DNA of 64,000 nt from Rallus limicola. Lineage: Eukaryota; Chordata; Aves; Gruiformes; Rallidae. Below the pieces are notes generated by a model that was not told the DNA's origin, searched no databases, and was given only the letters and a program-made list of their open reading frames with translations. Position numbers and translations under genes: made by a program. Where the stretch lies: positions 1,178,001 through 1,242,000 of the forward strand of contig JAKCOZ010000059.1 in NCBI GenBank assembly GCA_022605955.1, in the 5' to 3' direction. Below are positions 27,728-40,900 of this stretch, in pieces; the first letter of the stretch is position 1, and every line of letters begins with the position of its first letter.

Positions 27728-27916
27728 GAGGTGCTGGAACAGGCTGCCCAGAGAGGTAGTGGATGCCCCGTCCCTGGAGGTGGTCAAGGCCAGGTTGGAT
27801 GGGGCCCTGGGCAACCTTGTGTAGCTCTGGGCCTGAGGTTGGTGTCCCTGCCTGTGGCAGAGGGGTTAGAGCTCTATGATCCTTGGGGTCCCATCCAACC
27901 CATGCCATTCTATGAT
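27728..27916 (+). mobile_element. CR1 LINE 3' fragment, short
   Basis: About 190 bp of CR1 3' end in + orientation. It opens with GAGGTGCTGGAACAGGCTGC, continues with the CCCTGGAGGTGGTCAAGGCC and TTGGATGGGGCCCTGGGCAACC blocks typical of CR1, and closes with ATTCTATGAT, the CR1 3' terminal repeat in little more than one copy. AT-rich flanks containing AAATAAAT occur on both sides and could be remnants of the target site. The block sequence differs from the other three copies and probably marks a different CR1 subfamily. Open frames on both strands here are by-products. Confidence 0.92.
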
Positions 27917-30900
27917 AAATAAATGAATTATTATTTGTACTAGTGACTTGACAAAACATACATTTGTTGGTAAGACATGAAAGGTCAAATCCAAACATAA
28001 GCTGGACCTGCATGCTGCTTGTGAAGCAAATAAATAGGTCTTATTTCTGTCATTCAGTATCTGACCTAATCTTTGATCCTCTTGGATGCTTAAAAGATGG
28101 TAACGTTAAAAAGGCGTGGTTCATTCCTTATTTGCTGCAAATGATTCTTTCACCTAGCATACTTTGCATTTAATGGCCATAGGCAGAAAAAGCAGAAGTT
28201 AGGAGAACCGATGAAAGACAGGGAATAGGATACACAGTCATAAAATTTACTTAGCTGAGATATATTTCAATTAATTTAGTCTTATTCATCAGGGTAGAGA
28301 TTTATTTTTATTATTTTAATGGTTATGATTGTGTTTCTTTGTTGCGATGGAGATATTATTTATTTATGTCTACTGAAACACAATATATTTTTTGGTGAAT
28401 GCATTTCATAGAAGAAACCACCCCTTGCTTTCCCCATCACGGTTTTCTTGTCATCCAAAGGGGATAACTGGGAAGAATGTCTATAGTTTGCTCAATAAAC
28501 ATTTATCCTCAAAACTACAATTTCTTATAAATATAAATATATATAAATACAAATTTCTTATATAAGCTGTTCATTTTGTTTTACTCAGTTATTTTGCCCT
28601 GGAGAGTGTTTAATTTTGTTAAAGTCAACCTAATGGACTGTAAGACATGAAAATAGGAAATTGCAGAGCAGCTACTGAGACCCTGTCCCGGTGACAGTGC
28701 ATTCAACCCAGGCAGGCTCTGGGCCTTTTCCTTTACGGTGTTTGCCATATCTGTATCTCTTCAGCCCCTTACATTAGGGCTCATTATATGACTACCCCTA
28801 ATTGAGGATGCCTTCCAAAGCAAGGTTTGTGTTCAGGCCTCAACCTGTATTAATTCTTCAGCAGGCATTTTTCCTCCAGGTACTGTGGCAGTTGGTAGGC
28901 AGGATTTAACAACTCACATGTAATTACTCTGCATGTATTTAAACTTGCTTAAATGGCATACTGAACAGGGAAGAGAAGTCAACAAGACATCAAAATTGTT
29001 ATTGCGAGTTGTCCAAACAATCTAAACAGCTTGAGCAAAAGTAATAAATAAAAGAAATAAATAAAAAAGTATTTATGACGAACTTGTGCAGCGGTGTTTA
29101 GCATCCACACAAAAGACAGAGGAAAGCACAGCGTATGACTATTTCTTGTATGACTGTGTATACACATAACCTGTAATTATCACAACATGATTTTGTAATA
29201 GTTGCCTTTAGAAAAGCAATCTGAAGACCTCTGTCTTGAATTTTATATTCTTTTCTAAAACCAAAAGACTTTTAGTCTGAAAATTGTTCCTTGAAACACA
29301 ACGTAGTTAGGGAAAAAATAGCTAGATCTTCTTGAGTTGTTTTGATTTATTTTATCTGGAAGTTGTCACGCAAATATGATGGCAACAGATTTTCTCCACT
29401 AGAAATGATCTCTCCAGTTAATCCAGTTATTGGGGCAGTTTCCTTGCCTAGGCAAAAGGAATTTAAAGAAAATCTTCAGATTCCTCATGACAGTTTTCTC
29501 ACAGATGGTCTGGTAGTGGAGTGAGCAGCCATGCCAGCCAGCACAGTCCTTCATGTACCTGTTGGGGTGATGTTGCACTTTTGGCGGTACATCTGGTATA
29601 CTCCTCTGCCCCAAAGGTGCTAATCAAAGCTTTTCACCACCTTATTCTTGCCCTATAGTGGTTTGGTTGTTTTTTGTTTCTGGTGATTCTGGCAGTGCCA
29701 ACAAGGGACATGGTATGGGTTTTGCTCTTTTCACGTGCTATGTTTTATAGAAATGTAGGAAATGACGGTAGGAGCAGTGAAGAAGTTTTTAGAAAGTATT
29801 TTAACACCACCGTTTGAATGAATATATTGGTGATCCAGTGCAGTAATTGATAGATGTTCATTGTCTGTCTGGAAATTGCAGCTCTGTAGCATGATGGCCT
29901 GGAAAATATGTCAGACAGATACTGTTGGGTCTATAAATATGTCATATGGATAAACATAAAGGAAAGGTAAGAATGATTGAAGCTGAAAGGTATGTCAGTG
30001 CAAGAACAAAGAGTTTAAATCAGTACAGTATGGAGTTAGACTGAAAATCAAAAGAAAATTCTTACATGTTAAAAAAACAGGTTATGCACCTTGAGGGCAA
30101 AGAGATGTTTAAGACCTCAGATGGTACAAGTGACGGGAATTTGTTGCCTTTTCCCTGCCATAGTTGCTGAATGTCTGTAGAAATTTTCCATATGTGACTA
30201 CGCAGACTTCAGTGTTTGATACCCTGCTCGCTTTCAGCTAATGCACCTATTTGGCCAAAGCAGGAGTAGTTGTCTTGGCAAAACGGATATCTCATAGCAC
30301 ATCTATGTGTCTCCAGGCTAACCTGTTCTACCTACCATAAGCAATAGTAGGAATGTCTTAACAATTTATGCATGGCTCTTCTGTGCTGCAATAACAAGCA
30401 GGTATATCTACTGCTGACCTACTGAATGTGTGAATGTAAGGCTAGGTGCAAGAGTCACTTGTCTCTTATGATGTAGATTACCTCAAAGTTACAACATTTT
30501 CAGAAGACCTTAAGGAGCAAGAGCCTAAGATGACTGGTTTCCATTTTGAAAGTGACTTCAGCTTTGTTTTACAAAGAGAAAAGTATTGGGGTTTGTATTT
30601 CACAAAGGTATTTAGGTGCCTAAATCCGTGTGTTTGGCCATGAGTTAGACTCTCTGTAATGTTTTCTTTTAAGGAAAGAAAATCACTAATCCTCAGCGGC
30701 AGGTGCATTTGGCAGATGAAAAATGGAGATAGCTGCTCTTTCAGCTTAAAATATTACAAGTTGGTTATATGCAGGCCACAGCTCCTGAAAAGAGGACATG
30801 CAATGGACAACTGTTTTCCTGTGAGGAAAACAATTTTGCTGCTGGTGATGATGTTCTCTGATGTTAAGGTAAAACACTGAATTCTTCACAAACGTGTCTG

Positions 30901-32754
30901 AAAAAATCTTCAACTTTGTCTACATACCTGATAGAAGTAATAGTATTATAGCAATAGTCAGAAGTACTTTTTCATTTATATCAGCTTATTTCCAGGATAT
31001 TTCCTGATCCTTTGTAAAGCTACTCTGAAATGTAAAGACTTGTCTCTGATGCCGTCAGCCTGAGAGCCATACGGTCCCTTCTTTAACACAGATTTCAGAC
31101 CACATGTGATGGAATGGACTAAAGAAACAGCAATGTGAGATTCTTGTTCTGTACAGTATTTTAGAGAAAATGACCACTTCTGGTAAATGCCTGTGAAGAT
31201 CTGCAACCAGAGTCCCAGAAAATACAGATACTACTTTTTTTCTCTAAAGAGCAATACTTTGCCGCCTTTAAATGTTTTGAAAAAGGGAGGATTTGGGTCA
31301 GAAGTATATCCTAGATCTTTCTCTCCTGCTGTTTACTGACACATACGTGCTGCAGTGAAAAAGCATTCTTTAACAATCTGATTAGTGAATTTGGGTTAGA
31401 GTGTTGTGAGTGGGATCTACTCACTGAACACAAACCTGAGGCTGCCTATTTCACAGCTGTCTGGCATCCTCATGCCATCATAAGGGAACTTGTCTTTCTC
31501 AATCATTACAGCCCCTTTAAAAACTCCATCTCAACCCTGCCACCAATGTGAGAGTAAAATAAAAGTTTAGCTGGAGGGGAAAAAGGCAATAGTTGGACTT
31601 TCAGTTTTGAGACTGTATACAGGTAAAATTAATTTTAAAAAATCCCAAAATCCAATTTTGACAAGACTCAATTTAACAGATTCCACTTCCCAAAGTTTGC
31701 TGCAAAATCACAGTTTTCATGTCAGGTCAGCAGCAATTCTACTTCAGTAGGGTTTGGAGCAGGCACTGGAAAATTGTGCTGCTCAACTTCGGCACCTTTT
31801 TGCCATCTTGCGGGTTAATTTTCATCCCTGATCTTACTCTGTACCTGAAATCCTGACCCTCAAGTAAAGTATAACGGTATTGGAAATCACAATAGAAGTG
31901 TGTCTTTGTCTCTTTTTTCCCTTCACTGTATTAAGCTTTGTGAACATTTTACAGTGTGTCTGACACTTATATAACTATTTGCTCTGTAATATTGTCACCA
32001 CGAAAAAAGGAATTTTCCACATAGGCTCCCAGCCCAGTAACTACAGTCTTGTCAATTGAGAGGTCACTTGCCAATTTGTGCATCCATTTTAACAGACTGC
32101 ATTGGCAGATCAAATGCAAGTCTGTTTGATAACCCAGAGCTTTCCTTGCCTTGCTGCAGTCAGTGTAAACTGTACTTGTAGATGAATGAATTCACAATGC
32201 AGTTCTATATAGCAAAAATAAAATAACAATGCACATAGGTAGCAGAATTGTTTACTTTCCTCATGAAATGCTGCTGATATATTAGGTATTTCTCTTGTAA
32301 CATGAAGTAATTTTCTTACTGTTGGGTCATGTACCCTTTTGGTTTTACATCCTGCTTTAAAAAGATGACCTTTTGGTAAGGCATCCTGTATTTCTGCTAG
32401 AAATTACTTCTAATGTTTTCTAGAGATTTTATTGGAATTTGCATATGAGATGCAGTGGCTCTTACTATACACAGTAGTTCCAGAAATGCACATCTAATTT
32501 CTCAGACTAGTACATTTCAAGGGGGAAAACTCTCTTTCATCTGGGTAGCAGGCCCCTATTAGTTGAAACTGTAGTAAGTCTTCGCTCACTTTCCTCTTGT
32601 ACAGTCCTTGTTTCAAAATTAATTTAGATCTCACGTAAAGGTGATTTCCATACTCCTGGCTTTAATTCACCAGTATTGAGGGGGGAAAAAAACCATGTTT
32701 CCTGTATTTGTTTTACGGTTGCATTTATAAATGCTTTGAACAGTATAAGACAAG

Positions 32755-32778
32755 TTAATACATTAATACATTAATACA
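32755..32778. repeat. Three tandem copies of TTAATACA
   Basis: An exact 8-bp unit repeated three times without interruption, followed by TTTTAATC. Short minisatellite-like repeat. Confidence 0.85.
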
Positions 32779-35700
32779 TTTTAATCTCCCCATGGTATTT
32801 CCTTCCCCCCTGAGGTGTGTTTGAGTTGCAGAGCTGTGCAGCATGTTATGTTGGCTGACCAACTTTGCAGAGTTTGAGTTGCTCAAGTTGTGAAGTAAGG
32901 TGTTAGGGGTAGAGTAAAGAATGAAAAAGGCAAACTCCCATTTCCATGTTGATAATCCATGGAAGTCGAATAGCCCACAGAGAATTAAAGAGTTGATCTC
33001 TCAGCTTGGCTCTGAGCAAAGACCTACTGATAAATACAAAGATTTTCTAAGGAAAACACTGAGGTCCTTCATGTTGTTAATGTCTAATTGAATGTTGTAT
33101 CTTAATACTGGAATGAAACAGTCATTCAAAAGGCCTTTGAGGGGGGAATGTTCTCTGAGATTTTTTTTGAGAACTATTAAATTCTTTGAGGCTCCTGAAT
33201 ATTTGTATTATGGAGAAGAAGCAAACAAGAAATAAAACAAGTGCACTTTTGATCACACTAAGCACCAATGTCACTGAGGTGTCTCACACAGGGCAGGCCT
33301 TAGCGACTCTTCCAGTCTTCCCTACCAGCTTTCTGTTTCCTTTGTCTGTGAAGTTTTTTCAACAAATTAGCTCTGCATTCATGTAAACCTCTCTGCCTAG
33401 CCTTAAATAATGGTTATGTTTACTAAGGTCCCAGAACAAATTATCTTCCTTTTAATTTTTTTTTCATATATTGCTCTGTGTGGTTGCTGCAGGAATTTGT
33501 GTGTTGGTTTGAGGGCCAGATGCAAACCACCAGTGCTGTGGCTATCAGTATATGGGTAACATTCTGGTTGCTTTGGGTTACATCTGATCTGTGCTCAAGC
33601 GATTCATTTGTTTGAATGGCTCTGACAGAGTGATTGCATCCAATGAGTTTTTAATGGTTCTATAGATGGGGCTCTTTTGCACTATTCTCACTTCACTATC
33701 ATAACAATTGATTGCAGTGTATCACTGTGTACCAGTGGGGGCAAACAGCAGCTTTAATTTTGCTGCTCTCACTGTAGGTGATTGAGTTGTATGCAGATCA
33801 TACTCTTTGTTCCAATATACAACATTTATTGCTTTTGATAGCACCTAATAATTCTTTTTCTCATAGCCCCATGTCTGCTTCAAATCTCATGGATGAGTCG
33901 TATTATCTATCCCAACCACTGACATTTTTGAACCACCTTTGTCATATCTGTTTATAATAGTTAAGGTTTTTTTAACACATTTATAATAGTAAAGGATTTG
34001 AACACCTAGATTATTCAAACACAAAATTAAATGTTTCAGATTCCTACCTATATATCAGCATCATAAATTCATGCCATGTATCCAAAATTACACAAGGTGC
34101 TCACACTTTGTGAGGAAGATCTGATGTTCATTTTTTGCCGTTCTGAGCAGAACGTATTTCCATAACCTTTCCATAAACAAGGCAGTTTAGGCATGGAAAA
34201 AAGCCATGACTCCATTTGTATGTACTGTATCTGACTGCGTGATGTGCGGTTTATTTATAATGCTGTTTCTGGACTCATAAACAAGAGTTGGGCTGATGAT
34301 GTCAGGACATGTGTGCCAACACCCACACTCAAATAGGAACAGCACATTTGAACTGTTACAGCTCCAGGTAAGAGACACATTCCCTTTGTGCCTTGCTAGT
34401 ATATCTCAACTCCATAGTTTTCACATCTCAACAAATAACTTGTCTCACTATCTCACTTCATGTTCTGTATGCTGCAGAGCTGTTGTCCAAATCAGTGTGC
34501 TTCTCCAGCATATCTGGCTCAGTATTGATTAGCTTGAACAAATTATTCCCAGATGTCAAGAAAGGGTTTTAGCTTAGAGAAAAACAGAGCTCTCCTGCTC
34601 CCATCTGCTGTTTGTGGTTTGATACCATAAATAAACTGACAATTACCAGTATATTTCCATTAAGACTGTTCATACTGTGCACCAACCTCACAGGACAGGG
34701 TTTGGGGAAGGCATCTGGTCAATGACTCGAGAGAGCACTCAACTTGTAATACTTAAGTCCTCTTGTCCTTCAAGGAGCCTTTGCTTGAATCTGAAAACAC
34801 TGTGTAGTAAACTAATCACCTTGAGTGTCTGTGGGTACTCACCATAAAATGTAATCACATAAAATGTAACTGCTTAGATATTTTGGTAGAATCACAAAGT
34901 TGTTGGTTCAGGAAGGTGGGGTGTGGCACTACAGCACAGGAGACCAACAAGCCCACAAAGCACAAGTGCCACAGACATTGGGAAAACATTGATTAGTGCT
35001 TATGCCCTTTTATCATACCCTGAGCTGGAAACAGAGGACAGCTAGAAAGAAGGCTCAGTACTGCTGCTGTGTGATCAGCTACTTACACAAAGTACAAAAC
35101 ACGCAGAGTGATCAGAGTTAGTTCAGATCATTCTCTTGCTATGTTACACATAATTTAAAATGAAAACAAATTTGAGAAATTGTCTTCTGTGTACAGCAAA
35201 TATGGTGGTTATTCTCAAGATTTGATGCCTAAAGAAATGTAGTTTCACAAGTCAAGGTAGATAAAACCCAGCATCTTTCTAAAAAGGTCTGAGAATCCCT
35301 CATCTTTGAGTCTCCTGAGTCCTTTTGTGAAAAACTCAAACCACATGCCTAGGCAGCTAAATATGTTTATAAATAAATATGGTCACTTTCTTGTCATTAG
35401 AAGAGAGATGTATAATTCACAGCCATTAAAACTTCCAGTCAATATTGTAAAAATCTTGGTGTAAATACCTGTACTGTGCTGCAGGTGGTTTGTTTTTTGA
35501 CTGCAGTAGAACTGCCCTGCTTGGTGCATTAGGGAATAATGCTGTGGTTTTTTCAAAACTTGATGTGCATTCCTTGTCCTGAAGTTGAAGAAAGTAATTA
35601 GGTTTTAAGAAATTGACACGAACTTACCAAATTTTCTGTGCCTTTAGAGAGCAGTAAACATGATCACATCTAAAACATTTTCCTCTAGTAGGTAAGTGAA

Positions 35701-38700
35701 GGACAACTTAATGATCTGTGGAAGGAATAAAGTAACATTTAGCATGAGAAATGTTTATTAAATGTCATACGTTCATGAGATGAAGGAGCTATTAGCAATT
35801 TCTTTACAATTTCTGTGATGCTAGTTATATTTTACAGACCACATTGTCACATAGAAATCACAGTGCAAAAATCCCTATGGTAATTTCTCAGAATCTCATA
35901 GGCTTACTCCACCTTATTAGACATTTTGTGTGTTTAACCAGAAGAGGATTGTTTGTCCCCTAAAATGCCACAGTCAAGTGAAATCTTTCACACCTACGAT
36001 GAGATAATTCATACGTAGTCCCAAAAAACTTTACACACCATATGTCTTGGTAGTATTGAATATGCTTTTGGGGTATGGTTTGTACCTTCTGCTGGGTTTA
36101 GACAAAATATGTAATTCACCTCCCCTTTCCTATCTAGCTTTATGAGACCTTTTAACAACATAGTTGGGAAAGGACCAGTTGACCATTTTCTCCAATGCAG
36201 AGGCTGGCATTTTCAAAGGACTGTGCCAGACTATGCCAGTTACTACTGAAATTCAATATAAATGCCTAATGACTTAGAAGTCGTAAGTTCAACTTCAAAA
36301 AATGTGTTCAAACCCAGTCATCAGCACTGCTATGGGTAAAGGCAAGCCTGTCTGAAGAGGCAGTGGGATGCCACTGTGCAAACCTAGGGCAGTCGTAAGA
36401 GATGGGCCCAGGAGTTGTTGCAGTGTGAGCCTAGGTCTGCAGGAACCATTGTGTTAATGACACAGAGAAGGATAGAAGAATATATTGCTCCATAGCCTAG
36501 TTCTCCTGACTGTTCCTCTGTTGTGACAGTGCTGTAATCACCTACTATACAATTGCAACTGTGGGCAAGTGTAGTCATTGTCACACTTTTCTGCAGAATC
36601 CCAGGAGAAGAGTTCAGAATTGTAAAAGCAGGTCAAATAATCACGTCAGTGTTTTGTCTTTGCTTAGTTCTTAGCACAGTCAGAGATTCTGGTATGTGAG
36701 GTTGGGCTTTTAGACAGCAATATACAAGAAATGTTTATATATATTCTTGTGTGCATATACATATACAAGAAAAGGAGCTTTACAGAAGATGATAGGCTTC
36801 AGTATAGAACAGGAGCAAAAAGAAAATTTTCTCCTTTTTTTTCAATTACAGTGCTAATACAGGGGTTTACTCGTTTGTCAAAACTGTAAAATATCAAAGT
36901 AATCTTGATTTTCATAGGAATATCTATCAGAATCATTAACAGGTGATGCTAATAACAGTATTCAAGTAACCAGAATATAACACACAATATTTACTGCTGT
37001 CTCATTGCTGGGGCAGGAGGAAGTCAGTATCTGAGTGATCACATTGGTTTATAATTTTCAACATATGTTTAGAGAAAATTTCATAAATAACCTTGTCACC
37101 GTGAGCTATGAGGCTCTGTATGAGCTGCTTTATTTTCATTTGATGTAGTTACTAATTTTCATGGAAACAGCGTTATTTTTTTAGCAAATAAAATAAGAAC
37201 ACAGCTTCAAGTGGTCCAGTGGGAAACAAAGCACTGTGTAGACTCACTGTCTACACACTGATGATATTCTGGGATGAATTAAAGTCTTTATCCATGTAGA
37301 GCAGTTCTGTTGATTTATGAATGTTAAGTAAATCACAAAAAATAAACTTTCATATAGCAGCAGCATCAAACACTTACCAGCTCTCTACAGTCATTAATGA
37401 AAACAATGGGTTGTTTCAGAGTTAAACAAAGCATTGCTGCATTTTGCTGACACCTAGCACGAAGCATTTTGGCCTGGAACTGCTAAAATTTAAAAACCTA
37501 TTCTTCAGGAATTTAGTAAAGTTAATAGAGTTATTTTATATTTGAAATCAGGGATATTTATTTGCTCTGTGAATTTTATAGTTATAGTAACAAAAATTAA
37601 CCTAGGATTACAATCTGCGCTGCTTTACAGTATTGTGGATATCTGTAGAGATTGCTTACAATCTCTTTGTTTGATAAGACTCAATTTTTTTCATTAAAAA
37701 CCAACATAGTGCCTCAAAGAGAAACAACAGTCTGTTGAGTGGAGACATGATGATTTAAGCTTAATCCTCTGATCCTGCATGTTGCAGATGAGGTAAGTAC
37801 CTCAAATTTCCAACTAGCCTGGAACAAGTGGAGGTGGGAGCATTGCTCTTATTTATTTTCAGAAGTTAGAAGCAATCTTTCAACTTTGGTGGTATAAATC
37901 GCAGCCATGAGCTTTTGTCATTCAAAGGGAAAGAAAAACAATAATTTATTCCATTATTCAACAATGTGTATTGCTTATACAACAACAGATTCTTCTGGAT
38001 GTTTTTTGGATGTTCGTTTGTTACGGAATCAGTTGTGTGTGAGGGGATTCTGTCCTGAGGCTATCCTGTAGCCTTTCCAGGGCCTTACAAATACTCACAG
38101 CAAGTCTAGGTTTTTTTCCTCCTTTGCCTTTTTTTTTTTCTTTAAAAGGAAATGGGTAAAGCAATAAACCTCTAGATGTTGTCGTCAATATTTTTTTTTT
38201 GCGGATTGAAGGTGTTGATTTGGTTTGAAGTAAAATTAACCCTATCTGTATAAACTTACAAGAATGTAAATCTTGTTATTGTTTATGCTGAGAATAGATC
38301 AGATTGAGATGTTTTTAAAAGATTTATGGATGTCTTTTTTTTTAAAGCTATCTTTTCTGTAACCAGAGTTTATAATTTCATTGAAAACTGACCAAACATC
38401 TTCTAACGTGTGTGTATTTGTGATTTTCATCACTGTATCTTGATAGTGTTTAAGCTATTTCTGCTCTATTCCGTACGCTTACTGTTACACCAGCTAAAGG
38501 GTAGTAAACAGCCTACCTATTCCAGGGAAATTTAAGATCTGGAAAAAAATTGAATAATTCTCCTCTTTAGGGAGGGTAAAAGTGGGGGAGGCACCAGGTA
38601 TTTGCCTATTCAAAGTCATTCTCAGGATTTAGTATGGCCCATTTTGAAGTGTCCAACAGAGGGGAAATTCCTATCATGTCTTTCAGTGAAGATGCTTTTA

Positions 38701-40349
38701 AAAATCCGTAGTCGAGCTATCTTTATTTTATTTCTCTGATTCTCCTGAATCATCCCAATCATTTTTTTCACTCCCCAAAAAGATTGTGAAGAGTACTTTC
38801 GTGTAATTACAGCAACAAATCACCAGAGCCTCTCTACAACAACCAACAATATCAAATTTGGTGCTAATAACTGAGATTTGTAAAATACATTAATATGCTG
38901 GTGCTTTTTCATGCTGAAAAAAACACAAACAAATACTCTAAGAGCTTTTGGTCAGTTTGCGAAGTCTGATTACCTCCTGTGAATATCTGAGAAAACAGGA
39001 GCAATGTACCCTTCCTACTGATTAGAGAAATCTCTTGTCCCATAACTATGTGCTCACATGCAAAATGAGGCACCAAAAATAATACACTTGAAGATTCAAA
39101 AAAATTATATACTTTCTTGTATCTGTAGCAAGTTATGGTTTTGGCTTCATTAAATATGCAAGTAGGCTGATAACTGTGCTGTCAAACATAATGAAAAGTA
39201 ATGGGTAAGACAGCAGCAGTTTGAATGTTTAGGTAGTATCCTATCTACTGCCTTTAGAATGGAGGGATTTTTCTTAATTTCAGACCAAGTTTCATTGATC
39301 CAATACTTAGAAGTTAAAGTTTATTGTGTTCCTTCCAGCCAGAGAATCCATTCAGAGTACTTGAGCTGTCCCAAAGTAGCTTGCAGAGTATCATCATGTT
39401 GCATTTTCAGTTGAAGACCATAATCTACCAAGGACAGTTTAACAAATCTTATGAGTTTATTTGAACTGATCAATTTCATTTGCAGAGCAAAATACTTTGC
39501 CGTTGCAGTGATTTCCTGAAACTTTCTCCTTCGTGCCAAAGTCAGCCTATCCTAGAGCAGATTAAAATGTCTGTGGCCATCTACAATGTGTGTTTTCATG
39601 TCAAAGATTTCTCTTTTGAAAATCACTGAGATTTACATGTTCAGTTTATAGTTCAGTTCATAGTGGGGTAATGTCTTTAAATGAGGAAAAATCTCCATTT
39701 TAATATGACTAAGAAAACAGCCCTAGCAAACCACAATCCAGACACAAGTCTGCATGTTCTGTGTGAAGCACTAATAAAATTATTCCATTAGTAAGTGTGA
39801 ATTTATCTTCTCTTGTGCTCATTATCAAGTATTCCCAGGTGTCTATGTATTCCTAAAGTATAAATTACAATGGCTTTAATATTAGCAACAAATTCACATA
39901 GTGCAAGGACCATAAGGCATGGTATTTTTTCCCACATCAACAACAAAATACAGAAATATGCATAAAATAAAATATAAAAGTGAAAAACTTCCTTTCTGAG
40001 TAATTTATTAGTACCTAAGAACATCACAATACCAGAAAGAAAGAAGAAATCACAATAACGAAAATAAAATACCATCGTGTTATTTGGTTAATGACCCCAT
40101 CTTGTGAAGCAGCGCCCATGCTTCAGCACACTAATAGCGCTCATATACATTTTTGTTGAACTGAGCCCTTAAAGCAACTACATTGCTTGATGGTGAATTA
40201 CTCAGCATTCCACTTGTCATGTCCAAAGAAGTGCTCCGCAGGCAATGTATCTTTTATATATTATGACTTCATAGCAGTCCTTTGTTACACTGTGGCATGT
40301 CAGGAGTCAATACTTTGCATTTTAGTGTTTGGTTCAGTCTTAGGTCACC

Positions 40350-40900
40350 ACCACAGCTCTCTTCCCCCCCCACCCCCAGCCCCATTGACCCCACTCTGCA
40401 GTTCCCTGTGCCATGCCTGTCTCTCGCATGGACCTCCTGGGAGAGTTTCTTGCTGATATTAAAAGAAGGGAAACCCATCTCCAAAACTGGAATTTGCAAA
40501 GTCATTTCTTTTCACTACAGCATTGCAAGTGTGAGTAACCGCTGGGCTGATGACAGTAGCCCCAGTGATGGTCACATCCTGTTCCGTGTACTGCTGCCCA
40601 CCTATCCTTCTACCACCACCAGCACATGCTAGGTGTGGAGGAGGAAAAGCAGCCTGGTGGCATGGGGGGCTTGTTTGTAATGTACAGTCACAGAGGTGCC
40701 GCTGTTTCTGGTGGGGTTTTACTGTGCAGGCAGCAGGCTCAGCCTGGCGCACAGTCCAGCCCCTCCACCGCTGCTGTCGCTGGTAGAGAGTCCGATCCCC
40801 AAACACGAGGGTGAGCGCAGAGGCAGCTCCCACACTTGGGTGCTCTTGCCATTGTACATGTGCCATGGCAGTGGGGCAGGAGGGCTGCACCAGTGCCACT
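40350..40900. other. GC-rich island inside the AT-rich NRG3 intron
   Basis: About 550 bp clearly richer in G and C than the flanks, opening with CCCCCCCCACCCCCAGCCCC and containing scattered CpG. Overlapping open frames of 62-146 codons occur on both strands (longest 40459-40899, minus); such stacking follows from the lower stop-codon frequency in GC-rich DNA and none resembles a known domain. It could be an internal promoter or enhancer, an old retrocopy or a GC-biased repeat; I cannot decide. Confidence 0.5.

Noticed and set aside
37786..37798. TTGCAG, 5 nt, GTAAGT
   Set aside because: A 5-nt exon is not plausible; strong GTAAGT donors without partners also occur at 3121 and 34365, showing the background rate of such motifs.
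40459..40899. 146-codon minus-strand frame and overlapping + strand frames in the GC-rich island
   Set aside because: Several frames on both strands are open at once, as expected from few stop codons in GC-rich DNA; no domain recognised in any.
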